Origin: Strongylocentrotus purpuratus
Taxonomy: Eukaryota; Echinodermata; Echinoidea; Camarodonta; Strongylocentrotidae
NCBI RefSeq assembly: GCF_000002235.5
Contig: NW_022145597.1
Location: 24,072,923-24,136,922 of the forward strand
DNA: 64,000 nucleotides
Reading direction: 5' to 3'
The notes under the pieces were generated by a model. The model searched no databases, was not told the DNA's origin, and saw only the letters and a list, made by a program, of their open reading frames with translations. Positions within the stretch are counted from its first letter, which is position 1; every line of letters starts with the position of its first letter. Shown here piece by piece: positions 10,813-22,453 of this stretch. The position numbers and the translations under genes are program-made.

Positions 10813-11710
10813 GACGTTACAATCATTTCGTCGACCATTTGATTTCACGGGGGAAAAAAAAGATTTTTTTTTTTTTGTAGTTTCACATTTTAAATTCGGT
10901 TGCACGCAAATGCTCCGGCGAATATCCTACATGAACATAATTCTTAACTTCAACTCTGGACTAAACTCTTAACCCAACCGTAACCCTAAACCTAATATAA
11001 AACCCAATTGCATTCATAACCCTAACCCCATCTTGGTGAAATAAACCATGGGAAAATTAATGTTGTCGCTGGAGCATAAGCATTTAAAAGACAAACACTC
11101 CAAAAATGCCTTTCATTCTAAGTTCAAACCTTTATAAATATGTATTATAGCCTCACAGTTCTATATTTCTATTTTTCCATCGTTTACAATATTTATAAAT
11201 ATATATGTACAAATGATTTTAATTTGTTTCTTTATTTACTTGTTTAATGTTTGTAACGTGATAATGATTTACGTCTTGTTTTGTGCTTTGTTTGTATTCT
11301 GTAATCACTTTCTTAATTACTATGTTTGTAAGGGGAATCGTTGTGTTTTATCACAAGCCACTGGCTTTTTAATGCGATTTCCCAGGCACAATTTCACTAT
11401 ATATTATATCCTTGTATTTTATTAATTTAATACATTGAATTTATTAAGTGCGAGTAGCCTTTTTTTATCATACTGCATGCCTTTTATTCTATTTCTAAAA
11501 TTTGGGGTCAAAATATTTTGTTTTCGTTATATAAACCTAATAATTTTTTGGGGGCGGATCAAATAAATAAATGAATAAATATATGATATCAGTTTTAGTT
11601 AAATGTATAAATGTATATAACTTTAGGTAATTTCGGAAAGAAATGTTGTTATTGATTTGTTTTTATCTACCAACCGATTTGTCTATCTCTCTCTCTCTCT
11701 CCCTCTCTCC

Positions 11711-11746
<36 letters not shown>

Positions 11747-11751
11747 CTATC

Positions 11752-11786
<35 letters not shown>

Positions 11787-13479
11787 CCATCCTTCCTCCC
11801 ATCTATCTTCTATATTTGTATGTCTGTGTATCCAGTGGTGAATCTAGGACTCGGAGTCAAATTGGTGGGGTGTGTGTGTGGGGGGGGGGGGGGGGAGGCA
11901 AGCGATGGAGTGATCAAGGGGATGGAAAATGGTGTCCCCCTCTATCGGTGACTGCTTTTTTTATATTTATTATCATTACATTGTATACATGTAAAAAAAA
12001 ACTGTTTTATTTTGTATATGTTGTGTTGCTGAAACGTAATTTGATTTGTATGTTGCAGAAGAAAATAAATTCAATCCAATTTCAATTTAAAAAATCGTGC
12101 ACTTTGGTTTTTATATGTGGTATGCTTCATCGTTTTAAAATAGTCTTTATGATTAAGAAAGGTATGAGTTTTGCTCCATCAAATATAAGCTTAAGATTCA
12201 ACTCAACATAATCTTCCAACAGTAAATTACTCTTCTTTTTTGTTAAAGTCGCTTACTTGGAGGAAAGAAAATGCTAATTATACTATTGAAACATAAGTCA
12301 AATATATTTTTAAAAACACCAGTCTAACGAGTGATGTGTGAAGTGGGAGCATTTCCGATTGGCTTTTGAATACTTTAGTTACGAATTCGTTGGTAGTTAT
12401 AATGATAATTCTCATAAACAGAGATAGAAACAAGTATGTCAAACACAACCACTACTATCAGTAAAAACAAACACACACGCAAAACAATTAATATTTTGAA
12501 CACACTACACTTAATAAATATTATGTTTATTTTCCCTGTCCATTTTTCGATTAATACAAACAAAAAAAAACAAAAAAATCGGGGAGGGGGGGGGGGGAGG
12601 GGCAGACTTCCCCTTTTGCTCCATCTTTCAGATCCGATTTTTTTTTTTTTGGGGGGGGGGAATCAGATATCTGTGAATTGAAAATTCAAAATGAAAAGCA
12701 ATTTGTTGACTAGACAAGTAGCAGAAAATTTACATGTATATACTATAAGGGAGTTTACAGATACAATCTGCGCATGGGCAGATAAAGGTCATTTGTACCA
12801 AAATGGTAAAACCCACCAGAGATGAATACTGGATATGCGCTCATGAAAGTTATGTAACATTATTCATTTATGCACCAACGGTACATTCTAAGATACGCAG
12901 GTGGAAGTATTCTTTTCAAGAGGGGAAACAAAAGGTATTCATGAAGCACATCTAGGACTATGGCAGTTATTATTCTAAGATGCTCAAAGTGGAACTTCTC
13001 CATGTGTAAAAGATCTGTGGATATTTGGGGTCATTTGTACCATGTGCACATTCACAGCGCCATCTAGTGACACCAGTGTTAGATACATAATTCGGGGACT
13101 AGTTGTCAAAAATATCTGCTGTGGCATTATTATATACTCTAAGAGAAAAGTGGGTTTAATCTGAAATTTTCGTGGGGAAGATTTTAATAGCTCATTTGGG
13201 GTTTAAAGAAAGTTGCGCCGATTCCCAAAATGTCTTATCGACCCTTCTCTCAACGTTTTGGTCATTTTCGCCACTTTTTGACCTGAATGTCCATTATGGT
13301 CACATTTGGTTGAGGGGATAACTATTAATTATCTTGGTCGATCCGCGAGCACAGAAATAATTGTTTTAAAATATTTTCAGTTCTGAGCCTGCGGGCTGTA
13401 AAATGGCCTGTTGCGGCTTGCCGGTGGCAGCGCTGTTAATAATAAATCCACCCTATTGGTGATATATTATAATCAATAC

Positions 13480-13864
13480 CGAGCAACAGCTGCCATGGAA
13501 AGTGTGTTTACAAAAGATTTATGTGAATAATATGGCCTGATACGTTATGAACTTATCAGGTTCCAGCTGCTCGTTTTAGCAGAATATTCTATTAGGTATG
13601 TTAACATAACTCACAATCAGTGTATTAGGTACTTACAACATGGACCTGTTAAGTTCATGCTTACAACGAGCTTGTAACCGAGGTGATAACACCTTATAGA
13701 GACTCATTGACGTAATTAATTAATTCCAATCGGAAAGTCTCTTTTCGTTTGGTGTTCTAAAGAGGAAAATTATATGCGAAATATCACTTATAAACCGGTC
13801 TGATCAGATTTGAACTTTCATCTATCATCGTCGTGGTCAAAGGTGCGTGTTTCAAGCTCGATTG
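13480..13864 (+). promoter_or_regulatory. Promoter and non-coding first exon, gene 3
   Basis: Duplicate of the gene 2 promoter: TATAAA at 13789-13794, conserved first-exon block, donor GTATGT after 13864. The intron runs to 14715. Confidence 0.55.
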
Positions 13865-14715
13865 GTATGTATTCGTAATAACTACACAGTTTTTAAGCAG
13901 ATAAACATACACATACATACACACGCACACGCACGCACACACACACACACACCCCACACACACACACACGTACGCCCTCTCAAACACATCCACTGCACCC
14001 GCACACACAATACATTCATAAACTCAAAGATCGTCTGAACACCTTTTCATTTTAAATTTCACTACACCTTAAGATTCTTTTATAAATGTAATGCTTCCTG
14101 GGAGAAATTTCAATAGTTTAAACATATTTGTGGCTTACACCCAGTAAATAAGACCTTAAGATTCTTATTTTGATGCCGCAATCCTAATGACGCGTCGCTT
14201 ATGATTGTGGTTTCCTGCACTTCTACCACAGAATGATAGTTTGGATATTACTTTGAATTTATAATAATATGTTAAAGAAATAATAAGTTCGATATTATAT
14301 GTATATATGTAAATAACATTTTGTCATGAAGTAATAACTGATTGTATATTTTGTATTATACCTTACGCTTACAATTAAAAAAAATGCAGAAATAAAATCA
14401 AAGAAAACAAAACTTATTTTAATTGTGTTCTTTTTCAAATATATTGTCAGTATTTTTCACCTTTAAGTTATTATATGTATCGAATCTGATTATGTTAGTA
14501 TCTTCATGGCGGCAACGGCTATATATCCATGTCCCCTCTTTTAGGAAATCTTGCCCCCGATCTTGCCTCAATTATTCGTCAAATAATTTGTACGTAATTG
14601 TTTATTTCATTCTGTATTCTTCATTCTGTATTCGTTTGATTGAGGATTACAACAAAAATCTAAATCTAATCTAATCTCTGAGTACTGAAATAATGTCGGT
14701 AATTTTCATTTTCAG

Positions 14716-15221
14716 ACGTCAAACATAGGCCTATGCTGTTCTCATGAGTCAACGCAGACGATATGGAGAGCTAAAGAAATGACTGTTCTTCTATTTTGAA
14801 GAGAAAAAAAAGTGTGCTTGAGTAGCTACTGCAAAGATGGATTCATCGTAGTTATGATAAAGGAAATCTTATTGTAACTGAGTGAATATACCATCGTCTG
14901 CAATGCAAGGACTTCCATTAAAAAAAAAATAGTACAAAAGAGCTTTGTTATTTTCATTTCGTCATCGGGATGAAAATTGTAGCAGCTGTTGGAATCACAT
15001 GCAAAGTTGAACCAGATCAATTGCGACGATCGAGGGACGAGATCAATTTCTAATTTAATACATTGTGAAGCAAAATAAAATTCCTGGTTTGGTGAAAAGA
15101 CTCAATGCCAGACAGATCGATCTTGAACAGCTAGTTAGACAAACTCGTAGTGAAACTTAATATTTTCGTCCGAGTCATGAACAGTAATTTCTTTTACAAG
15201 CCTCCTGGAGCTTGTCATAAA
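14716..15221 (+). other. 5' UTR part of coding exon, gene 3
   Basis: Follows the acceptor ending at 14715. Nearly identical to the gene 2 leader, consistent with the unequal crossover. Confidence 0.55.
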
Positions 15222-16193
15222 ATGGGCGTTTTCATCATTTTGCTTAGTTTACTCGCATTCGCGAGGGGTGATACTACAATGCTAACGGTCGTGGAGGGGG
15301 ATTATACACAACTTAATTTTAGTTACCCTTGTGACAGCGCACGTGTTACTTTACGACTTGGATACATATCTCCATTTTACGATTCAGCTAATCCAGAGTC
15401 ATTGTTATTGCCCGAGAATCAAGAACTTGCGTTTCAAAGTGAAACTGAGAGCAGCACCTGTCTTCTCCAACTTAAAATCAACCCTGTTCTTAGGTCTGAT
15501 GAAGGCGGATATATTCTCACCGCTTATGATGGTGTTGGAAATATTCTAGAGGACCCGAGGGTTGGTTTGAGAGTTGATTATCCACCGGGTAAGGCAGCTT
15601 GCGAGTGGGGAGAGGAGGATGTTGTCGATGACTGGAGGTCCATGCTGTGCAAGGCTCCTGCTGGGAGTATGCCAGGGCAAATCGCCTGCTACCAAAATGG
15701 AGTTCGGTTGCCTCCGGTGACTACACCTACAGAGGTTGGGGATATTCTACAACAGACTATCTGGGTCAGGTATCCTCAAACCTCGTTCTGCTGTGCTTCT
15801 CTTCAAGATCAACCAATCGATAGATGCACATGTAATGACTTTGTATGGGATCCCTTACAAAATGGAAACATCACAGATCCTTGCTCCGCGCCTCAACAAG
15901 ATTCAACACCACCCCAAAGCCCAATAGAAGATAACATTTATTCCCCTACTATTGCTACATTATCCCCAGTAAAAGAAACAATTACGGAAAACCCCGTTAA
16001 GAACAATGCAACCATATCACCGCATTGGATTATTTTAATAATAATTGTGTCTTTTATGTTGCTAAACGTCGTCCTGGCCGTAGTTCTTACGGTAGCGTTT
16101 CGAAAGTTCGGCAAAAGCACGGAACATAAAAATATAACAGATAAACAAAGAAGTGTTTACTTGAGCGTATCATCTGTAGAAGGGCAAGTTTAG
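15222..16193 (+). CDS. Ig-like type I membrane receptor, family gene 3 (ITIM-type tail)
   Basis: Encodes 323 aa. Signal peptide 1-16; Ig-like domain with LNFSYPC and DEGGYILTAYD; second domain with C-x-W at 127-129, MLCKAPAG and adjacent cysteines 190-191; stalk rich in Thr/Ser/Pro with N-x-S/T sites; helix about 269-293. The tail is longer than in genes 1 and 2 and contains SVYLSV (residues 311-316), which fits the ITIM consensus with Tyr313. The coding exon begins at 14716 after an acceptor and carries a 506 nt leader. An upstream in-frame ATG at 15150 exists but precedes the signal peptide by 24 residues and is judged non-initiating. Likely a cell-surface receptor with inhibitory signalling potential, by analogy only. 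Confidence 0.85.
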   Translation: MGVFIILLSLLAFARGDTTMLTVVEGDYTQLNFSYPCDSARVTLRLGYISPFYDSANPESLLLPENQELAFQSETESSTCLLQLKINPVLRSDEGGYILTAYDGVGNILEDPRVGLRVDYPPGKAACEWGEEDVVDDWRSMLCKAPAGSMPGQIACYQNGVRLPPVTTPTEVGDILQQTIWVRYPQTSFCCASLQDQPIDRCTCNDFVWDPLQNGNITDPCSAPQQDSTPPQSPIEDNIYSPTIATLSPVKETITENPVKNNATISPHWIILIIIVSFMLLNVVLAVVLTVAFRKFGKSTEHKNITDKQRSVYLSVSSVEGQV

Positions 16194-16486
16194 GTAGGCT
16201 TACAGGAGTTATTTTGGGGTGAAAACAGCCCGAGCTCTTCCTTATTCTGTTAAATTATAAAATTACCATAACACGAACCGACCGGCTCTACCACTGACCT
16301 GATTTACCTTCAATTTTTTAAATGTCAGTATAAAGAGAAACTTAAATTCGTTATTAAAGACCTGTTATTTCTTAATACTTTTTTGATGGAGTTCTCTATG
16401 TCTTCTGTATCGTTTACGTAATGCAGGGCCCCCAATGAATAACAGTATTTAACTACTGACGGGGCTTCTTTGTTGAAATAATACCA

Positions 16487-16492
16487 AATAAA
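16487..16492 (+). terminator. Candidate polyadenylation signal, gene 3
   Basis: AATAAATAAATAG about 300 bp after the stop. The same CCAAATAAATAA context occurs about 165 bp after the gene 4 stop. Confidence 0.4.
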
Positions 16493-17195
16493 TAAATAGA
16501 TAAATAAGTAAATGGATAGATGGGAAAGAACCAAAATAGCTACACAAAAAAGTTCCTACCCATACTCACTAGCTTGTGTATGGTAAAATACGGAAATGTG
16601 AATCGTATTATGCTTTCTATTAAATGAAACGTAACAGTTTTTTGCGTATACACGTATGTGTGAACAAGCCTTGGGTTTTTAATACAAGGAGACCATTATT
16701 ATGTCATTCTGTTCTCAAAAGCCAAAACCACCAACAAATCACTTTAATTACCTTTTTGTGGGTATATTTTTTTTTTTAATTCTGAGCTTTCCTATGATTA
16801 TAACACTTGTATTTTACTCGATTAGAACCCACTTAAATATCTTGTGATGTCAAAAGAAATTAATTTTTAATTTGAAAAAAAAAATCACTTCCCCATTTTC
16901 TATGTACACTTCTTCGTCCAAAATGGCACCTATTGATGGTTTTGAGCATTCAAATCATGCACAAGTACCTTTTTTTGTATGTCTTAGTTGTGTGATTTTT
17001 TTTCATTCATATATTACAATATATGTATGTATTTTTTTTATGTATCTCAGTAAGTTCATGTACTCGCTTAGTTTATATATTTTTAACAGTTTAATATCCC
17101 CTTGTTACTTCTGTTTTTGCTTTACCCTTTTCCTGTTCCTTTTCCTTTTGGTACTTTTTTTCTTTGATTGAAGGACTTTATTGAGTATTAAGTGA

Positions 17196-17925
17196 CTCTC
17201 ACACTCTGCCGTGTAGGCCTACCGTGTGCCACCGTGCGCGAAAATGTCTGCGGACGGTGGAGAACGGCGAGGGCACACGGTGGTTCGTTATCAAAGCGGG
17301 CAACACGTTAATAGGGCGCTAGCGCTTATTTACACCCGTTGGGACCCGGCGAAAGTTTTGGGCATGTTCAAAACTTTGGCCGGCTGGCACCGGCCGCAAG
17401 TAAGCGGCAAGAGGACGGTATGAATACGTTATGAAAACGGTCACACTGTATGAACACGTTCACAACACGCTCATAACCCGTTACAGAACGGTGATGAAAA
17501 ATGGAGAGCGGACTGACCGTTGCCGTTCAAATCGGGGTATTTATGGCAGTCGTGTCATGACGTCAGCAGTCCGGGGACTCACTCACAGGACGCTCCGAGC
17601 GGTGAGGGGACGCTAAGTGACTGGTAGGTGGCTGCTACAAACCCGGTGCACACGTTCGAGACCCGGTATGGGCCCGGTTTAGAAACGGCCAAAATTTTCA
17701 ACAAAAGTCAATCTGGGCGGTGAAGACGGTAGAAGCACGTTCAACACCCGGTATGCGCCCGGTGAGAACGGTCAGAAGATGGCAACGAAACGGTGAAAAG
17801 ATTAATTTTATGAATTTTTTTTTGCGGCCGGGGACAAGTTCGCTCAAAACCCAACGTTCTGGACTCTGTTGTTTTTTTAATAGCCCGGCAGGTGGACGGT
17901 AGGCCTACACGGCAGAGTGTGAGAG
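17196..17925. mobile_element. Non-autonomous DNA element with 30 bp inverted termini
   Basis: Perfect terminal inverted repeats (17196-17225 and 17896-17925) begin CTCTCACACTCTGCCGTG. The interior is GC-rich, unlike its AT-rich surroundings, and is saturated with CGGT/ACCG motifs. It has no transposase frame. No target duplication is obvious, so the superfamily is not assigned. The open frames inside lack any recognisable domain. Confidence 0.7.
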
Positions 17926-18529
17926 CTCCATTAGCCATTCTCGAAGTCCAAAGACAGAATTGCAATGGTTACAGCAGTTTACAATGTATATACATGATAA
18001 AAGCAATTATACGATCATATATTAAAACAGTCTAGGCAACATTGAAATTCAAATCAAAGTAATCAAATGACAATTATAATGGCAACTATCATTAATTTCA
18101 ATTAATAAGCAATGAAAATCTTAACTGAAACATTCTAAAAATATACTATTGAAATTAACATTAAAACCATTACTATTACGAATTTGGCATGCCGAAGGGT
18201 TGATTTTGTGTCATTGGTATAGAACATATTGGAAATATTGGAATTAAGAAATAAAGTGAATTACATTGCACATTCGCCAAGAATATTCAAATTTGTTAGT
18301 GATAACAAAATTAAAATAAACATATTGCACTGGCTAAAATACTCGGTGATCGGTGTGAATTCATTTATATTCAAGTATTAATCGTTATTTAAAATTCAAT
18401 GCTATTAATATAAATGTTAATTTACAATTAAATATGAAATAATTGAAAATTGATTAAAAAAATCAATGATTAAACACCTATTGCAAAATTTAATACTCGC
18501 AAATAATCCCCACTAGAGTTGTATGCATT

Positions 18530-19135
18530 ACACTCTACATAGCAGCAGAGTGAATGTCAGACATACAAAATTATTGACATCAGAAAAAATGTTCGTTCAG
18601 AGTCCTTACCAAGTAAGGAAGAGTGCTACTTCTCAGTCTTTCTGTTCGGCATTTAAAGTCTCTCAATCTTTCACTGTGTCTCAATCGTCAATTTGTGCTC
18701 TGCATCTCTGGAAGCCAGTCGCGAAAGTGCTTGTAAAGCGATTTTGAGAACCTCTGGCAAAGATGTTCCCTTCTGTCACAAAGGGACTGTAGACCTGAAA
18801 TCTGGAGGGCATGTTCATAGCTGCGGTATCGATCATGAAAAATGATACGGAGGGCTATTTTTTGGACTCTCTCGATGTCATAGTACTGTGTTCAGATGAA
18901 ATGGATGAATTCCAAACTGAACACAGTACTCAAGCACAGGTCGAATGTAGCACGTGTAAATTGTGAGGAGGTCTTCCACAGGGGCGCGATAACGCTTCAG
19001 GGCCCGAATGATGTAGAATTTTCGCGATGCCCTTCCTGTGATATCACGAACCTGGCTGTCCCAACGTAGGTTATGTTGCAGTATGACATCCAGAAGCTTG
19101 AGCTCATTGACTTCCTGCAGAGTCGCATCATCTAA
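18530..19135 (-). mobile_element. LINE fragment, reverse transcriptase C-terminal part
   Basis: Read on the minus strand, the segment gives QEVNELKLLDVILQHNLRWD, then RASRKFYIIRALKRYR, IYTCYIRPVLEYC and, after a frame change, IALRIIFHDRYRSYEHAL. These match the post-catalytic region of LINE reverse transcriptases (L-x-WD...I-RPVLEY...QK-ALRII). It is 5'-truncated near 19135 and broken by at least one frameshift or stop. CR1-like by pattern, clade uncertain. It lies within spacer B and is absent from the gene 4 side. Confidence 0.65.
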
Positions 19136-19351
19136 CTCTTTCTTTTTGTACTCTTTTTTAAAACTCTTTTATTTTATTTCTGTCGAATGTATTTCATTCA
19201 CATGTATAACAAGTTCAAACAAAGACAAAAAAGGCATGACATCTGTAAGTTTCCTGTCAGATTGGGATTCATAAATACAACAACATCAATTTTAGCTCAT
19301 GTCATATCATGAGATACATGTATAGATATATTGCACATATAGAATAATCAT

Positions 19352-19860
19352 TACTTAATATTTTGTACATGAACATTGAACATGTTCGTTGAATATGCCT
19401 TTAAAATACAATTGTATGATTATGTGATTAATTGATTTTGCAGAGCCATTTTAGGCAATTGTTTGAAGATATAAAATATTTGTATGTTTGAGTAATGTAT
19501 TTATGAAAATATAAAGTACTTTATACAATGTAAAAGTTGTCTCCTGTCCTGTTTTCCGTAAACTGCATGTTCTCAAATGTACATGTAAGTTGTAATGCGT
19601 TATACAACTTAACATTTTGTACATGTATATATTGAACATGTTCGTTGATTACGCCTTTAAAATACAATTGTATAATTATGTGTTTTATTGATTTTTCAGA
19701 GCCATTTAGGCAGCAGTTGTTTGAAGTGTAAAATATTTTTATGCTGAAGTAATGCATTTATGAAAATATAAAGTACTTTATACAATGTAAAAGTTGTCTC
19801 CTGTCCTGCTTTCCTTGTGAACTGCATGTTCTCAAATGTACATGTAAGTTGAAATGTGCG
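19352..19860. repeat. Tandem duplication, about 256 bp unit x 2
   Basis: Two diverged copies start near 19352 and 19608, each with ACATGTTCGTTGA, CCTTTAAAATACAATTG and GTTGTCTCCTGTCCTG. The gene 4 side has one copy. Confidence 0.65.
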
Positions 19861-20203
19861 TTATAGCTAGCGAGTTAAGAATTGATTTGTTAACTATTGG
19901 CATGGCACTAATTTTGATAGGGCTATATAGGGCCAGCATCTTTTACCTGAATATCCACTTTCCAGTTTTGACATTTAACATCGACTCTCCATGAATTATG
20001 TATTATTTTTTGGAGCCTCTTAAATGTAATTTTTTATGGAAATGTTTTAGGGGCAGGGCAACTATGTACTGAACAGAATGAGATAAACAAGAGGTAATTC
20101 AACCCTATGGAGCATATTTTTATTTTCCTTGAAAGTGTTGTACAAAAAAATTATATTTCATTACAAGTAATATCTTGGGCTTAATGGGTCAGCTTTTCTC
20201 ATC

Positions 20204-20553
20204 CACCTCTCTCTCTCTCTCTCTCTCTCTCTCTACCCCTATCCACTCTGTTCCTTCCCACTCTCCATCTCAATCCGTTCCCCCTCCATTCACCTTTACT
20301 ATGCTCTCTGTATCTCTAAGTCTCCTAATCTTTCTCTCTCTTCCTCATTCCCTCCCTTCTATCGCACCCCACCATTGTTCGGTGTAACCCTCTCTATCTC
20401 TGTATGTCTGCCTGTATGTCTCTCTCCCCTCGCTCTATATATATGTCTGTCTGTCTCTCTCTCTCTCTCTCTGTCTCTTTATCTCTCTGTATGTATGTAT
20501 GTTTCTCTCTCTCTTCCTCTCTTCCTCTCTCCGTCTCTCTTTCTCTCTCTATT

Positions 20554-20608
<55 letters not shown>
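20204..20608. repeat. CT microsatellite region
   Basis: Long (CT)n tracts with TGTC and TATG interruptions. Ser/Leu-rich frames here are not genes. Confidence 0.8.
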
Positions 20609-20609
<1 letters not shown>

Positions 20610-20699
20610 AATCCCTCTATCTATCTCTGCATCTAACTACTACCTATCTTTCTAAATAACTCTCTGTCTCGCGTCCGCTTCTGGTGGGCATCTTTATGG

Positions 20700-21372
20700 T
20701 TTGTAACAGAGCAATAAATGTACGTGTACTGAAGGAAGAGGGCGCTCTACATGGCGACCAGATAACTCTGCAGTGCACTGTTGTAGTGACTAGTGAACAA
20801 CCATATTTTTTATATGCATAAACATTAATTACCTATTTGTGAATAACAGGGGTTCATTGATAAGAAATCATTCGCGGCCAGGATGGCCGGTTCTTTTACA
20901 ATCAGAATTGATAAATGGGTTAAATAAATTGAGAGTAATACATTAATATCATTGAAAATGGAACATTTTTAGTATACATGGGTGTAAACAAACGAATAAT
21001 CCAGACCATCAATAAAGGCTAAGCACGATATGATACGACAAAGAAAATGAAATTGAATAAGGTATATAAATGTACGTTTGATAATTATCAGGGAGTGGAG
21101 GGGATGGAGGTGTGTGTAATGTGTAGTGTGTTGTGTATTGAAAAGAGAAAGAAAGCAGGAGGGATTGGAGGGGAGATTGGGTAAGAAGTAGGTTACCTGA
21201 TAGAACAAGAGTAAAAATGGAGAATCCCAGTAAAAGCCAATAAAGGTGCTTCATGACATATAGTCTATAGGTACTTTAAGTAAAAGGAAGATTAGGCCTA
21301 CACTTACTTTCACAGCTGTTCATAAATTTTTTATCGTTTGGAGCACAACATCAGGATTAAGGGGGCTAGATA
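20700..21372. other. Intergenic, nothing recognised
   Basis: AT-rich unique sequence. No exon, RNA gene or clear element identified. Confidence 0.5.
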
Positions 21373-22078
21373 GTTTTCATCGACGAGGTCTATTTCAAAA
21401 CTAAAATATCATCCATAGACGAGGAAATAATTAAAGGTACTATGTCCCATTTGCTGGCCTAAAAAATGAAAAGGTTAAATTCCAACGGCATTTAAAAGAT
21501 AATACTAATTTAGAACTTCCCTTAAAAAAGGGGGGCTTGAAAATGTCTTTTAGTGGAAAAATAACGACTATTAGTTGTCGAATCGATTTAAGTGCTACCA
21601 ATTCATAGTTTTCATCGACGACTTATATTTCAACACTGAAATATCATCAAAGAACGAGGAAATAATTAAAGGTACTATGTCCCATTTGCTGGCCTAAAAA
21701 ATGAAAAGGTTAAATTCCAACGGCATTTAAAAGATAATACTAATTTAGAACTTCCCTTAAAAGGGGGGGGGGGGGCTTGAAAATGTCTTTTAGTGGAAAA
21801 ATAACGACTATTAGTTGTCGAATCGATTTAAGTGCTACCAATTCATAATTTTCATCGACGACTTATATTTCAACACTGAAATATCATCCATGAACGAGGA
21901 AATAATTAAAGGTACTATGTCCCATTTGCAGGCCTAAAAAATGAAAAGGTTAAATTCCAACGGCATTTAAAAGATAATACTAATCTAGAACTTCCCTTAA
22001 AAAGGGGGGCTTGAAAATGTCTTTAAGTGGGAAAATAACGACTATTAGTTGTCGAATCGATTTAAGTGCTACCAATTT
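21373..22078. repeat. Minisatellite, three units of about 237 bp
   Basis: Units start near 21373, 21608 and 21847 and share GAGGAAATAATTAAAGG, GTACTATGTCCCATTTGC and AACGACTATTAGTTGTCG. Divergence is low, except for poly-G length (about 6-12 G). Confidence 0.85.
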
Positions 22079-22449
22079 AGTAAGTAATAGTCTGATTTTC
22101 AGAGCATTGACATACCGAATGGTCCAACGTTTTGTGCTGCGCAAAGATTGATTCAGTATAGTTTCGTTCATTACAAGAAGTGGGTTATTGATGTAGACAA
22201 ATGCCCATGTACACTTTACAGCTTATTCTATGTAGGCCTATGTTATTACCAAAGAAGAAAAAACCTGTCAGTCACTCAATAGTGTCTGACAGTGGAGTCT
22301 AGTTAGTAAACGGGTTTCCTTGCATAATTTGAATATATAGGACACTGCTAACGGTTAAATTTCACGGATAGGACATACATATTGACCTGCAAAGTTCTAC
22401 AGAATTTGATGTTGGCTGCAAAAGGGACATAGCATCGTCCGGAGTATCT
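21435..22449. mobile_element. Possible TTAA-flanked (piggyBac-like) non-autonomous element
   Basis: The left terminus TTAA-AGGTACTATGTCCC (21431 on) is matched in inverted form by the right terminus AGTATCT-TTAA (22443-22453), with ATGTCCC in inverse further inside (22426-22432 region reads GGGACAT). TTAA target sites are typical of piggyBac. The internal three-unit array makes the true left end ambiguous. Confidence 0.35.
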
Positions 22450-22453
22450 TTAA

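Larger units (their letters stand above)
8869..15926 (+). repeat. Tandem segmental duplication, unit B (7.1 kb)
   Basis: Second copy of the unit, from the junction in gene 2 to the same point in gene 3. The low divergence outside small indels and microsatellite length changes implies a recent event, or later homogenisation by gene conversion. Confidence 0.9.
16200..20700 (+). repeat. Spacer B, paralogous to 43.8-46.4 kb
   Basis: Downstream of gene 3 the sequence aligns, with insertions, to that downstream of gene 4. Shared pieces include CACTTCCCCATTTT...ATGATGGTTTTGAGCA (16886-16950 and about 44327-44387), the GAAAATATAAAGTACTTTAT segment, GTTGTCTCCTGTCCTG, and the closing CT tract. The gene 3 side carries a 730 bp inverted-repeat element and a LINE fragment that the gene 4 side lacks. 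Confidence 0.7.

Noticed and set aside
20375-20659. Ser/Leu-rich open frames over CT repeats
   Set aside because: They are translations of microsatellites, with no start context, splice sites or homology. The same applies to frames at about 11643-11951, 45971-46378 and 52996-53181.
21373-22078. CRISPR-like array
   Set aside because: Three long near-identical units with no short repeat/spacer alternation, in eukaryotic DNA.
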